This document shows, piece by piece, positions 38,155 to 47,037 of a DNA stretch of 64,000 nucleotides. Source of the stretch: Saccharothrix sp. NRRL B-16348 (GTDB lineage: Bacteria; Actinomycetota; Actinomycetes; Mycobacteriales; Pseudonocardiaceae); NCBI RefSeq assembly GCF_001280085.1, contig NZ_LGED01000232.1, positions 132,381 through 196,380 on the forward strand, in the 5' to 3' direction. The notes beneath the pieces were generated by a model that worked only from the letters and a program-made list of their open reading frames with translations, searched no databases and was not told the origin of the DNA. The translations under genes were made by a program, and so were the position numbers. Within the stretch, counting starts at the first letter, position 1; every line of letters begins with the position of its first letter.

Positions 38155-38970
38155 ATGACCAAGACCGCCATTACCGACACCCTGCGGGTGCCCGACGCGC
38201 TGCTGCACTACGAGGTGCGCGGCCGGGGACCGCTGGTCGTGCTCGCCGCCGCGCCGATGGACGCCAGGTCGTTCGAGCCGCTGGCCGACCTGCTCGCCGC
38301 CGACCACACCGTGCTCACCACGGACCCGCGCGGCATCAACCGCAGCAAGGTCGACGACCCGGACCGCGACGCGACGCCCGAACTGCGTGCCGACGACCTG
38401 GCCAGGCTGATCCGGCACCTGGACGTGGGCCCGGCGGCCGTGCTGGGTTCCAGCGGCGGCGCGGTCAGCGTGCTGGCGCTCGCGCAGGCGCACCCCGAGC
38501 TGGCGCACACCGTGATCGCCCACGAACCGCCGCTCGACCAGCTCGTGGAGGACCGGGAAGACCTGCTCCGGCGGACCGACGAGATGATCGCCACCTACCT
38601 GGCGGGCGACTCGCTGGGCGCATGGCGGCAGTTCATGGCCATCGCGAACATCCACCTGCCCGACGAGGTGATTGAGCACATGTTCGGCGGGGAGCGCTCG
38701 CCGCAGGACCTCGCCGACGAACGGTTCCAGTACGAGCACATGCTGCGGCCGACCGTGCGGTGGGTGCCCGACCTGAACGCGCTGCGGGCGGCGTCGAGCC
38801 GGATCGTGGTCGGCATCGGCGAGGACTCGGGCGGCGAGCTGTGCGAGCGCACGTCGGAGGCGCTCGCCGAGGGTCTCGGGATCGAGCCGACCAGGTTCCC
38901 GGGCGGTCACATCGGCTTCGCCGACGACCCGGACCGGTTCGCGGTCCGGCTGCGCGAGGTGTTGGGGTAG
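38155..38970 (+). CDS. Alpha/beta hydrolase
   Basis: 271 residues, cytoplasmic. Core motifs: LLHYEVRGRGPLVVLAAAP, the strand LTTDPRGINRS, nucleophile elbow GSSGGA, and the closing FPGGHIGFADDP carrying the candidate catalytic His. Typical of esterases or C-C hydrolases; the substrate is unknown. ATG 38155 has AGGAGG seven bases upstream. It is divergent from the ECF sigma factor, which may control it. A strong hairpin follows the stop. Confidence 0.85.
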   Translation: MTKTAITDTLRVPDALLHYEVRGRGPLVVLAAAPMDARSFEPLADLLAADHTVLTTDPRGINRSKVDDPDRDATPELRADDLARLIRHLDVGPAAVLGSSGGAVSVLALAQAHPELAHTVIAHEPPLDQLVEDREDLLRRTDEMIATYLAGDSLGAWRQFMAIANIHLPDEVIEHMFGGERSPQDLADERFQYEHMLRPTVRWVPDLNALRAASSRIVVGIGEDSGGELCERTSEALAEGLGIEPTRFPGGHIGFADDPDRFAVRLREVLG

Positions 38971-38981
38971 GGCTGGGCGTC

Positions 38982-39018
38982 CCGGCACTCGGTTCCGGCG
39001 TCCGGAGCCGAGTGCCGG
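38982..39018. terminator. Hairpin terminator after the hydrolase gene
   Basis: Arms CCGGCACTCGG and CCGAGTGCCGG (11 bp) with further pairing of TCCGG and CCGGA inside, around a 3-base loop. Lies between convergent genes. Confidence 0.7.
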
Positions 39019-39026
39019 TGATCAGA

Positions 39027-39239
39027 TCAGGCCAGGTCGTCGAACTCCCCGGCCTTCACACCGAGCAGGAAGGCCTTCAGCTCGGCCTTGGTGTAGGTCA
39101 CGACCGGGCCGGCGTCGCCGAGCGTGGAGTTGCGCATGGCCACGCCGCCGTCAGGCAGCGCCGCCAGCTCGACACACTCGCCTCCGCTGCCCTCGCCGGT
39201 GCTGAAGCTGCTCTTGCGCCACGTCAGGTGCTGGGTCAT
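39027..39239 (-). CDS. DUF397 protein
   Basis: 70 residues. WRKSSFSTGEGSGGECVELA and VAMRNSTLGDAGPVVTYTKAELKAFLLGVKAGEFD are the DUF397 signature. Such small proteins are nearly always encoded next to an XRE regulator in actinomycetes, as here (25 bases downstream of it), and probably modulate that regulator. Confidence 0.92.
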   Translation of the reverse strand: MTQHLTWRKSSFSTGEGSGGECVELAALPDGGVAMRNSTLGDAGPVVTYTKAELKAFLLGVKAGEFDDLA

Positions 39240-39264
39240 CGCTCATCTCGCATGACTAGTGGGA

Positions 39265-40146
39265 TTACCGGGCTGCATCCCGGCCGAAGTCAGCCGCAGC
39301 ATCAAGTATTAGGGCACGGGACGACTGCAAGTCCAGCGCTGCGACCCTACGGCGGTCCCAGGCGACCCTATAAGGCTCGGTTACCGCGCGGCGGTCGCGG
39401 TAGAACGACTCTGTCTGGCCATAGACCTGCACGACATCACCCGTTGCGCCGACCGGGAAGCGGAGCAGGAAGAACGTCGAATCCATGCCGGGGAACGCTC
39501 CATCGGCGATCGGCTGGACCTGGATCTCCACGTTCGGCAGCTCGCAGGCAGCCGCCAAGACCTGGAGTTGTTCGCGCATGATCGCCGGTCCGCCGACGGG
39601 GAGGCGCAACGCGAACTCGTGGATGACCGCGCGGATCATGGGGGCATCGCGCTTGGTGACGACTTGTTGGCGGGCTTTGCGCAGTTTGACCAACTCCTCG
39701 ATCCGCCCGTCCGAGAGCAGTTCACCGTTGCGCAGCCACAGCTGCCGCATGTACGCCTCGGTCTGGAAGTACAGCGGGATGTAGCTGAGGGTGACCGCCA
39801 TGATCTCGATGGCGTCGTTGCGCTCCAACTCCAGGAACGCGCGAGCCCTCACCGGCACGAACATCGGGAACTCGCCGCGCTTGGTGCTCGCACGGGCCTC
39901 GCGGGCCAGTTCGAGCAGCATGGCCAACTCGTCGTCCGCCACGCCGTACGCCTTGGCCAGGGTCTCGACCTCTTGGCGCTTGAACTTGAACTGGCCGGAC
40001 TCCTTGCGGGTCAGCGTCGGACCGGTGACCTCGATCAACCCGGCGGCGCGGTCGCGGTCGACGTCGGCTTCCTTGCGGAAGCTGCGCATCGCGGCGCCGA
40101 GCTGCCGTCGTTGGCTGATCGCGCTGTCATCGTTCTTGGTCGCCAA
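39265..40146 (-). CDS. XRE-family regulator with C-terminal DUF5753 domain
   Basis: 293 residues from TTG 40146, which has GGAGAG six bases upstream; GTG 40188 is an alternative. HTH at about 15-70 (LGAAMRSFRKEADVDRDRAAGLI, TRKESGQFKF). The C-terminal domain of about 190 residues (LSYIPLYFQTEAYMRQL, VVTKRDAPMIRAVIHE, MREQLQVLAAACELPNVEIQV) is the usual partner module. Base composition is slightly lower in GC than the neighbours. It forms a pair with the DUF397 gene and is divergent from a hypothetical gene over a double repeat. Confidence 0.9.
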   Translation of the reverse strand: MATKNDDSAISQRRQLGAAMRSFRKEADVDRDRAAGLIEVTGPTLTRKESGQFKFKRQEVETLAKAYGVADDELAMLLELAREARASTKRGEFPMFVPVRARAFLELERNDAIEIMAVTLSYIPLYFQTEAYMRQLWLRNGELLSDGRIEELVKLRKARQQVVTKRDAPMIRAVIHEFALRLPVGGPAIMREQLQVLAAACELPNVEIQVQPIADGAFPGMDSTFFLLRFPVGATGDVVQVYGQTESFYRDRRAVTEPYRVAWDRRRVAALDLQSSRALILDAAADFGRDAAR

Positions 40147-40206
40147 GGCGCACTCTCCATCGTGATCACCACACGGCCGTCGTGCCACACGTGCTTACCG
40201 CACGTA

Positions 40207-40240
40207 CACCCATTTGAACACCGACTTCACCCGTTTGAAC
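40207..40240. promoter_or_regulatory. Direct repeat, candidate XRE operator
   Basis: CACCCATTTGAAC (40207-40219) and CACCCGTTTGAAC (40228-40240) are spaced 21 bases, two helical turns, in the divergent gap. A two-site operator for the XRE protein is a plausible reading. Confidence 0.5.
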
Positions 40241-40280
40241 CGGCCGTGAAAACGTACGTACGTGCTTAACTCTGCCGGGA

Positions 40281-40850
40281 GTGGTGGGTGAGCCACAGGT
40301 TCTCACGCCTGTGGTCGACACGATCGAGGAACCTGGTGGTGATGTGGTGAGCTGGGCGAGGGGCCGGATCGCGACGAGCGTCCGCATGGACGTGGACGAC
40401 GGCGTGCCGGTCGACCTGCGGGGCGGTCTGGACGACCAGGCGTTCCTGGCGATCGGTGACGGCATCGAGATCACGTTGCGCGAGTCCCACGTGCGCGCGC
40501 TGCGGGACCAGGCGACGGCGGCGCTGGGTGACATGGCGCTGGTCGAGGCCGCCGACCGGGTGGTGGACGCCGTCTACAACGCGGGTGCGCAAGCGCGGAC
40601 CGCCGCCGTGCTGGCACGGGAGAAGGCCGAGGCCGCCCAACGGGCGGGTGCCGGTGATCAGGCGACCGCGGCGTTCGAGGCCGCCCGGCACGCGGCCGAA
40701 GCGGCCGAGCAGGCCCAGGCCGCGGTGCGAGCGGCGGCCGAGGCGATGAGGTTCGCCGACGAAGCGGCGGAAACGGCCAGGGCGGCGGCACGGGCGGCGA
40801 CCCGGGGGACACCGGGACAGGACGCCGGACAGCCGCCGTGCCCGGTGTGA
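40281..40850 (+). CDS. Hypothetical protein with alanine-rich helical C-terminus
   Basis: 189 residues. The first 75 residues look globular (WARGRIATSVRMDVDDGVPVDLRG). From about 85 to 175 the sequence is a near-continuous A/E/R/Q-rich helix (AAFEAARHAAEAAEQAQAAV) likely to form a coiled coil. No signal peptide or catalytic motif. Codon usage is normal for the window, supporting expression. Tandem GTGs at 40281 and 40284 make the exact start uncertain. The gene is divergent from the XRE/DUF397 pair. Family not recognised. Confidence 0.6.
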   Translation: MVGEPQVLTPVVDTIEEPGGDVVSWARGRIATSVRMDVDDGVPVDLRGGLDDQAFLAIGDGIEITLRESHVRALRDQATAALGDMALVEAADRVVDAVYNAGAQARTAAVLAREKAEAAQRAGAGDQATAAFEAARHAAEAAEQAQAAVRAAAEAMRFADEAAETARAAARAATRGTPGQDAGQPPCPV

Positions 40851-40865
40851 CGTCCGGTTTCGGCG

Positions 40866-42065
40866 CTAGGCGGGCACGCGGGTGCGGCCGACCGTGACCG
40901 ACAGGGCGGCCACCGCCAGCCCGGCCAGGCTCAACGCCACCCCGACCCACGCGGTGGAGGTGTAGCCCCAGCCCGCGCTGATGGCCAGGCCGCCCAGCCA
41001 CGCGCCGGCGCCGTTGGCGATGTTCAGCGCCGAGTGGTTGGACGACGACGCCAGCGACGGCGCGTCCGGGGAGGCGTCCATCAGCCGCACCTGCAACGCC
41101 GACGCCAGGACCTGCGAGACGAGCCCGATCAGGAACACCGTGCCGAACGCCATCACCGGCGAGGTCGCGGTCAGCGCGAACACCACGAGCACGGCCGTCA
41201 CCGCGATCAGCGAGCCGAACACCGTGCCCATGACCGAGCGGTCCACGAACCGGCCGCCGACCGTGGCGCCGATCGTCATGCCGAGCCCGAACACGGCCAG
41301 CACCCACGGCACGGCGGACGCGGACAGCGCGGTCACCTCGGTGGTGATCGGCGAGATGTAGGAGTAGACGGCGAACATGCCGCCGAACCCGATCATGCCG
41401 GTGAGCAGCGCGAACCACACCTGCGGCCGGCGGAACGCGCTCAACTCTGCGGCCACGCTCGCGTCACGCGGAGCCGGGACGCGCGGCAGCCACCTGGCCA
41501 GCGCCAACGCCGTCACGACCGCGATCACCGTCACCGCGAGGTAAGCGACCCGCCACCCGATCTGCTGACCGGCGGCCGTCACGACCGGCACGCCGACCAG
41601 GTTGGCCACGGTCAGGCCGACCATGATCCGGGCGACCGCCGTGCCACGCCGCTCCGGTGGCACGAGCGTCGTCGCGACCACCGCGGCGATGCCGAAGAAC
41701 GCGCCGTGCGGCAACCCGGCCACGAACCGCGCGGTCATCAGCAGGGCGGTGTTCGGCGCGATGGCGGACAGGCCGTTGCCGAGCGCCAGGGCCAGCGTCA
41801 GGGCGATCAGGAGGCCCTTGCGCGGCAGCTTCGCGGCCAGCCCGGCGATGAGCGGCGCGCCGACCACCACGCCGAGCGCGTAGAGGCTGATCGCGTGGCC
41901 CGCGGTGGGGATGGAGATGTCGAACGTGGCCGCCATCTGCGGCAACAGGCCCATGGTGGCGAACTCGGTCGTCCCGATGCCGAACCCGCCCAGCGCGAGG
42001 GCGAACATGGCCGCCCCGCCGCCCTTGCCTCGACGAGTCACCGCGGACTCGACGGTCGCCGTCAT
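40866..42065 (-). CDS. MFS transporter, DHA1/Cmx-like drug exporter
   Basis: 399 residues with twelve membrane segments. The N-terminal motif GGFGIGTTEFATMGLLPQMAATFDIS and the loop AAKLPRKGLLIALTL are typical of DHA1 chloramphenicol/arabinose-type exporters. ATG 42065 is preceded by GGAGCG. Function as a drug or metabolite exporter is inferred. The 3' end is 15 bases from the end of the convergent hypothetical gene. Confidence 0.9.
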   Translation of the reverse strand: MTATVESAVTRRGKGGGAAMFALALGGFGIGTTEFATMGLLPQMAATFDISIPTAGHAISLYALGVVVGAPLIAGLAAKLPRKGLLIALTLALALGNGLSAIAPNTALLMTARFVAGLPHGAFFGIAAVVATTLVPPERRGTAVARIMVGLTVANLVGVPVVTAAGQQIGWRVAYLAVTVIAVVTALALARWLPRVPAPRDASVAAELSAFRRPQVWFALLTGMIGFGGMFAVYSYISPITTEVTALSASAVPWVLAVFGLGMTIGATVGGRFVDRSVMGTVFGSLIAVTAVLVVFALTATSPVMAFGTVFLIGLVSQVLASALQVRLMDASPDAPSLASSSNHSALNIANGAGAWLGGLAISAGWGYTSTAWVGVALSLAGLAVAALSVTVGRTRVPA

Positions 42066-42221
42066 GCGTCGCTCCTGTCAGCTGTCCCGAGTCGACAGTG
42101 ACCGCGCGACGTAGGTTCCTTAGCTTGCGAAACGATTTTAACCGGCCCCGTCCGACCAGCCCGCACGCGCACCGCGTGCCACTCCTCACACGGCCGCGCT
42201 GATCAGCCCGGGAATTCGCTG

Positions 42222-42983
42222 GTGAGCCCCGAGGTCCGACGGGCAGACTCCCCGACCGTGACCGACGAGATCGCCCGGCTCATCCGGCTCTTGGACGACG
42301 ACTCGACCGACGTCTACGAGGGTGCGCGGTTCTCGCTGATGGCGATCGGACCCGAGGTCGTCGCGCCGCTGGCCGCCGCGGTCGGGTCGATGGAGAGCCC
42401 GGTGGGCCAGTTGTGCGCGATCCAGGTCTTCGACCACTTCGGCGATGCCGCCGCCTTGCCCGCGTTGATCGGTCTGCTCGGCAGCGAGGACGAGACGGTG
42501 CGGATCTGGTCGATGTGGTCGGTCGCCGGGCTGGGCGATCGCGAGGCGCTGCCGGCGTTGTGGGCCGCGCACCGCCGGCTGCGTGCCGCCGGCGAACCGC
42601 CCGACTCCGGGGAAGCGGACGCGCTGCGCTCGGCGCTGACGGAACTCGGAGCGCGGCAGGAGGTCTTGCCCCCGCTGACGGCGTCGTCGCAGACGACGGC
42701 AGGCGACCGCGGTCGGGCCTGGCCGTCCGAGCGACTGGCGGACGTCGTGAACGACCTGGCCGACCACGACCAGGCGGTGTTGGGCCTCAGGTTCTGGCTG
42801 GTCTTCCGCGGCCGGGGCGCCTCGATCAACCACGAGCGGCTCCGCCGACCGCTGGACGTGGACCGGCCGTGGCGGCAGGTGGTCGAGGACGCGCGGGAGA
42901 CCGCGCTGATCGAGGTGGCCTCCGTGCCACCGCGGCCGGACCTGTTCGCGACCGTGGAGTGGATCGATCGGGACGACGTGTGA
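42222..42983 (+). CDS. HEAT-repeat-like protein, function unknown
   Basis: 253 residues. Residues 15-125 show helix pairs of HEAT/armadillo type (IGPEVVAPLAAAVGSMESPVGQ, AAALPALIGLLGSEDETVRIW, REALPALWAAHRRL). The C-terminal half is mixed, with LRFWLVFRGRGASINHERL. Such proteins act as adaptors; no partner is visible. GTG 42222 is used, with GTG 42258 as an alternative. It is flanked by an MFS gene and a PPOX gene on the other strand. Confidence 0.6.
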   Translation: MSPEVRRADSPTVTDEIARLIRLLDDDSTDVYEGARFSLMAIGPEVVAPLAAAVGSMESPVGQLCAIQVFDHFGDAAALPALIGLLGSEDETVRIWSMWSVAGLGDREALPALWAAHRRLRAAGEPPDSGEADALRSALTELGARQEVLPPLTASSQTTAGDRGRAWPSERLADVVNDLADHDQAVLGLRFWLVFRGRGASINHERLRRPLDVDRPWRQVVEDARETALIEVASVPPRPDLFATVEWIDRDDV

Positions 42984-43010
42984 GCGCCGCCCCGACCGAT
43001 CCACCACCGT

Positions 43011-43409
43011 TCAGCCGCCGGCCTGAGGACCCACGTCCAGTGCCGTGCCGTAGAGGCGGGTCGCGGGGAACGTGATGGTCAGCCGGCGGTCCGGTGCGAG
43101 GTCCGGGCCGTCCGTCGTCTCCACCAGCTCCGCGTCACCCTCCACCGCCGCGAACGACCACACGTCCGGCCCGCTCACGTGCAGCGCGACCCTCGGGTTG
43201 GCCCGGATCTGGCGGGCTTTCAGCCGATCCGCCGTGGTCGACACGCGGATCACCCGCTCCTTCGCGTCCCACTGGTACAGCACGGTGGACAGGTGGGGGT
43301 GGCCGCTGCGCTTCACGGTGGCGAGCACGCCGAACCGCTGCTTGCCGAGCAGCTCCACGAGTTCGTCGTCGGTCAGGGTGCGGGGCGCGGGACCGGAGTT
43401 GGCGGTCAT
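43011..43409 (-). CDS. PPOX-class flavin/F420-dependent oxidoreductase-like protein
   Basis: 132 residues. RFGVLATVKRSGHPHLSTVLYQWD and ADRLKARQIRANPRVALHV match the split-barrel fold of pyridoxamine-phosphate-oxidase-like enzymes that bind FMN or F420. The likely reaction is a deazaflavin- or flavin-dependent reduction of an unknown compound. Last gene of the marR-MFS-PPOX unit, 20 bases after the exporter, with AGGAGC before ATG 43409. Confidence 0.85.
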   Translation of the reverse strand: MTANSGPAPRTLTDDELVELLGKQRFGVLATVKRSGHPHLSTVLYQWDAKERVIRVSTTADRLKARQIRANPRVALHVSGPDVWSFAAVEGDAELVETTDGPDLAPDRRLTITFPATRLYGTALDVGPQAGG

Positions 43410-43429
43410 GGCAGAGCTCCTTCGAGAAG

Positions 43430-44866
43430 TCAGTGGGAACGCTTGCGCAGGACGATCAGCGTGACCGCGAACGCGGCGGCCAGCAGCGAGGCGGCGACGG
43501 TGAACGCCACGTGGTACCCGGAGGTCAGCGCGACCGGCTCGGCGACGCCGGACGCCAGCTCCTCCCCGGTCCGGGCGGCGGCCAACGTGGAGAGCACGGC
43601 CACGCCCACCGCCATGCCGACCTGCTGCGTCGTGTTGAACAGGCCGGACACCAGACCGGCGTCGTCCGGCTTCGCGTCGGACATGCCCAGCGACGCCAAC
43701 GCGGGCAGCACCAGCCCGCCGCCGGCGATCAGCAGCATGACGGGCAGCAGGTCGGTGACGTAGTCCGCGTCCACCGGCACCGTCGCCAGCTTGACCATCG
43801 CGCCGGCCAGCAGCACGAGCCCGACCAGCAGCACCGCGCGTTCACCGAACCGCGTGTTCAACCGGGCCGAGACGAACAGGGACACACCGCCGATCGCGAC
43901 CGCCGCCGGCAGCATCGCCAACCCGGTGGCCAGTGCGTTGTAGGCCAGCACCTTCTGCATGAACAGCGCGACGATGACCTGGAACGCGAACATCGCCGAC
44001 AACGTGAGCACCTGCACCAGGTTCGCGCCGACCACGTTGCGCGAACGCAGGATGCGCAGCGGCATCAACGGCGTCCGCGCACGGGCCTGCCGCACGGTGA
44101 ACGCGGCCAGCAACGCGATCGACAGCGCGCCGAGGCCGAGCGTGTGCGCGGCCGTCCAGCCGTGCTGCTCGACCTTGACCACGGTGTAGATGCCGAGCAT
44201 CAGGCCGCTCGTGACCAGCGCCGCGCCGAGCACGTCGGCGCCGGCGGACAGGCCCGTGCCCCGGTCGGTCGGCAGCACGCGGACCGCCAGCAGCACGGTG
44301 GCGACGCCGATCGGCAGGTTGATGAAGAAGATCCAGTGCCAGCTCAGCGCGTCGGTCAGCACGCCGCCCAGCACCTGCCCGATGGACGCGCCCGCCGCGC
44401 CGGTGAAGCTGAACACGCCGATCGCCTTGGCGCGTTCCGCCGGGTCGGTGAACAGCGTGACGAGGATGCCGAGCACGACCGCGGACGCCATCGCGCTGCC
44501 GGCGCCCTGGAGGAACCGGGCCGCGATCAGCAGTTCCGGCGTGCCGGCCGCGCCCGCCAGCAGCGACGCGGCGGTGAACACGGCGTTGCCGGCCAGGAAC
44601 ATCGCCTTGCGCCCGATCAGGTCGCCGAGCCGCCCGGCGAGCAGCAGCAGGCCGCCGAACGCGATCAGGTAGGCGTTGACCGTCCAGCTCAGGCCGGCGG
44701 GGGAGAAGCCGAGGTCGCGCTGGATGGCCGGCATGGCCACGGTGACGATGCTGCCGTCGAGGACGGTCATCAGCATCGCGGCGGACAGCACCACCAGCGC
44801 CGACCAGCGGTTCGCCCGGGGCGTGCCGAGCGGCGGGTCGAGCGGGGTGTCGAGCGAGGACGACAT
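43430..44866 (-). CDS. MFS transporter, DHA2 (EmrB/QacA) family drug exporter
   Basis: 478 residues with fourteen membrane segments. Family marks: LDGSIVTVAMPAIQRDLGFSP in the first helix and loop, LAGRLGDLIGRKAMFLAG (motif A), and FFINLPIGVATVLLAVRVL. Proton-driven multidrug export is the usual role. ATG 44866 follows GGAGAG. A promoter with a small palindrome over its -35 box separates it from the marR gene, suggesting repression by that MarR protein. Confidence 0.92.
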   Translation of the reverse strand: MSSSLDTPLDPPLGTPRANRWSALVVLSAAMLMTVLDGSIVTVAMPAIQRDLGFSPAGLSWTVNAYLIAFGGLLLLAGRLGDLIGRKAMFLAGNAVFTAASLLAGAAGTPELLIAARFLQGAGSAMASAVVLGILVTLFTDPAERAKAIGVFSFTGAAGASIGQVLGGVLTDALSWHWIFFINLPIGVATVLLAVRVLPTDRGTGLSAGADVLGAALVTSGLMLGIYTVVKVEQHGWTAAHTLGLGALSIALLAAFTVRQARARTPLMPLRILRSRNVVGANLVQVLTLSAMFAFQVIVALFMQKVLAYNALATGLAMLPAAVAIGGVSLFVSARLNTRFGERAVLLVGLVLLAGAMVKLATVPVDADYVTDLLPVMLLIAGGGLVLPALASLGMSDAKPDDAGLVSGLFNTTQQVGMAVGVAVLSTLAAARTGEELASGVAEPVALTSGYHVAFTVAASLLAAAFAVTLIVLRKRSH

Positions 44867-44898
44867 GGGTCTCTCCTGTTCGGGTGACGACAGGAGGA

Positions 44899-44927
44899 AC
44901 CGTAGCGGATAGTTTTGTTACAGACAA
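44899..44927 (-). promoter_or_regulatory. Promoter of the DHA2 exporter with MarR-type operator
   Basis: On the minus strand, TTGTCT (44922-44927), a 17-base spacer and TACGGT (44899-44904). The inverted repeat TTGT-tacag-ACAA (44915-44927) covers the -35 box, as expected for a MarR repressor site. Confidence 0.55.
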
Positions 44928-44939
44928 TCTCTTGCGGAC

Positions 44940-45428
44940 TTACCGCGTGCTCTCCCGGGCCCGGCGGGCCGTCTGCGGTGCCGGGATCGGAGTGGACAAG
45001 TGGCCGCTGACCAGCAAGTTCAGTGCGTGCAGGAGTGCTTCGCGATCTTTGGTGGGCAGCGACTCCAGGGCGGCCCGGTGCACCCCGTCGACCACCGCCT
45101 GGCTCTGCTTCGCCAGCTCGGCGCCCTTCTCGGTGACGGCGACGATCCGGGCCCGCCGGTCGGTGCTCGACTGCCGGCGCTCGGCGAGGCCCGCCTTCTC
45201 CAGGGCGTCCACGGTGACCACCATCGTGGTCTTGTCCATGTCGCCGATCTCGGCCAACTGGATCTGCGTCCGCTCCTCCTGCAAGGCGTGGACGAGGACG
45301 CAGTGCATGCGCGCGGTCAGGCCGATCTCGGCCAGCGCCGCCGCCATCCGGGTGCGCAGCACGTGCCCGGTGTGGTCCAGGAGGAACGACAGGTCGGATT
45401 CGGTGCGGGCTGGGGCCATGGCGGACAT
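44940..45428 (-). CDS. MarR-family regulator
   Basis: 162 residues. Winged-helix core: ARMHCVLVHALQEERTQIQLAEIGDMDKTTMVVTVDALEKAGLAERRQSSTDRRARIVAVTEKG, with the wing motif SSTDRRAR. Likely repressor of the exporter gene 74 bases downstream. ATG 45428 has TAGACT six bases upstream (45435-45440), indicating a leaderless mRNA. The ligand is unknown; substrates of the exporter are the natural guess. Confidence 0.92.
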   Translation of the reverse strand: MSAMAPARTESDLSFLLDHTGHVLRTRMAAALAEIGLTARMHCVLVHALQEERTQIQLAEIGDMDKTTMVVTVDALEKAGLAERRQSSTDRRARIVAVTEKGAELAKQSQAVVDGVHRAALESLPTKDREALLHALNLLVSGHLSTPIPAPQTARRARESTR

Positions 45429-45479
45429 GGCCCCAGTCTAGCTACCCGGACCACACCGGATTATCGCAAGAAACCGTTC

Positions 45480-46820
45480 TCAGAGCGCCGGGTGGGCGTT
45501 GCGCAGCAACTGCCGGAACTGCGCCGAGTGCCAGTGGCCGGCCGGCGGCGCCTCGCCCATCGCCCCGGTCGGGTCCGGGCTGGCGCTCGGGCTCCCTTCG
45601 TAGGTCGGGTCGCACTCCCGGTTGAAGTTCTCGCCGGCGATCGGGATCGGGATGCTCGCGCCGTCCGACTCGCCCGGCGGCTTCATCCACACGTACGCGT
45701 CGACGTTCGGCCGGGGCGCCGCGACCGGGCGTTCGCCCAGCCCCGTGTCGACCTGGTTGCACCAGTTGTAGATCCGCACCCTGCGGTCGATCCGGCTGGT
45801 GTCGACGTAGACGTCCACGTTCGTCTCGTAGCCGGGCTTGGTCGGCCGGTTCGGGCCGCCCCAGCCGTTGCGCGAGGTGTCGACCAGCACGCCGACGCGC
45901 GAGCCGAAGCCCGCCGCGACCGCCTCGGCCCGGAAGAAGTCCACAAAGGACAGCTCGTCGAGGAACGGGTTCCAGTCGACCCACCTGGTCTGCTGGATGT
46001 GCCGGCCGTTGATCACCGTCTTGACGATGAACTCCTCCCGCAGCGCCGAGTAGTCGGCCGTGTTGGCGATGAAGCCGTGCACGTTCCCGAGCCGGCTGCC
46101 GCCCGAGTTCGCCGCCTTCACCAGCAGCTCCAGCGTCGGCTTGCGGTTGTCGTCCCAGCCGATGTGGCCGTGGTGGCTGATGTCGAGGTAGTTGTAGACG
46201 TTGCGGATGGCGCCGAGCTTCGCCAGCGCGTACCCGATGCCCTCGGTGTACGAGCCGGCCGCCTTGACCCGCTCGCAGTTCAGGGTGGCGTCGTTGCGCG
46301 GCTGGACGTGCGTGACGAGGTACGGCAACGAGTTGGGCTCCACGACCGCGACGACCCGCAGGCGCGCGTACGCCGGCTCGGCCAGGATCGCGGCGATCGG
46401 GTCGACGAACTCCTGCTTGTAGCGCGGCAGCTCGTCCCAGGCCAGCTCGCCGTTGGTGGCCAGCCGACCGCAGTCGCGGCCGGGCAGGTTCCACAGCACG
46501 AGCTGGACCAGGGTGGCGTTCTGCCGCAGGGCTTCGTCCAAGTGGTCGCGCAGGCCCATCGTGCCGTCGGAGCCCTGGACGGCCGCGATGCTGTCGAGCC
46601 ACACGCCGGTCGGCTGGCCGGCGACGGCCGTGCCGCCCGGCTCGGCGGCGGCACGCGCGGACCACTCCGGGTTGACGTAGGCGCGGGCGCCGACGTACGG
46701 GTTGTCCAGGCGCGACGACCACTGCGGGGCGGTGCTCGCGCCGGCCGGGGCGGCGACGACGAGCCCGGCGGCGACCGCGACCGCGGTCAGCACGCGGCCG
46801 GCGCGGATGAGGGATCTCAT
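45480..46820 (-). CDS. Secreted GH6 cellulase / 1,4-beta-cellobiohydrolase-like
   Basis: 446 residues with signal peptide (MRSLIRAGRVLTAVAVAAGLVVAAPAGA). GH6 motifs: VLWNLPGRDCGRLATNGEL with the catalytic Asp in PGRDC, VAVVEPNSLP, YLDISHHGHIGW, VDTSRNGWGGPN and VDAYVWMKPPGESDG. It hydrolyses beta-1,4-glucan; long exo-loops suggest cellobiohydrolase rather than endoglucanase, but this is uncertain. There is no cellulose-binding module, unlike many secreted GH6 enzymes. No clear CebR-type operator was found upstream. Confidence 0.93.
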   Translation of the reverse strand: MRSLIRAGRVLTAVAVAAGLVVAAPAGASTAPQWSSRLDNPYVGARAYVNPEWSARAAAEPGGTAVAGQPTGVWLDSIAAVQGSDGTMGLRDHLDEALRQNATLVQLVLWNLPGRDCGRLATNGELAWDELPRYKQEFVDPIAAILAEPAYARLRVVAVVEPNSLPYLVTHVQPRNDATLNCERVKAAGSYTEGIGYALAKLGAIRNVYNYLDISHHGHIGWDDNRKPTLELLVKAANSGGSRLGNVHGFIANTADYSALREEFIVKTVINGRHIQQTRWVDWNPFLDELSFVDFFRAEAVAAGFGSRVGVLVDTSRNGWGGPNRPTKPGYETNVDVYVDTSRIDRRVRIYNWCNQVDTGLGERPVAAPRPNVDAYVWMKPPGESDGASIPIPIAGENFNRECDPTYEGSPSASPDPTGAMGEAPPAGHWHSAQFRQLLRNAHPAL

Positions 46821-46926
46821 GAACTGCTACCTCCGGTGATCACAACGATGTGAGGGAGGCGGTGTGCTGCCACCGTACCGCGCCGGCACGTCGGCCGGCC
46901 GTGGGTGACTTCGGTGACGGGACACC

Positions 46927-46966
46927 CCTGGTGGAACGGCGCCTTGACGACGCGCGATCCACCAGG
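46927..46966 (-). terminator. Candidate hairpin after the lamin-tail-domain gene
   Basis: Perfect 9-bp arms CCTGGTGGA and TCCACCAGG with a 22-base loop, 72 bases past the stop at 47038. The remaining 216-base gap upstream of the GH6 gene shows nothing else distinctive. Confidence 0.35.
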
Positions 46967-47037
46967 AGCCGTGGTCGCCGCCGCACCGCGCGGTCAGCCG
47001 CCGTGACCGCTGTTCCCCGAGTGCGCCGGCGTGGTGG

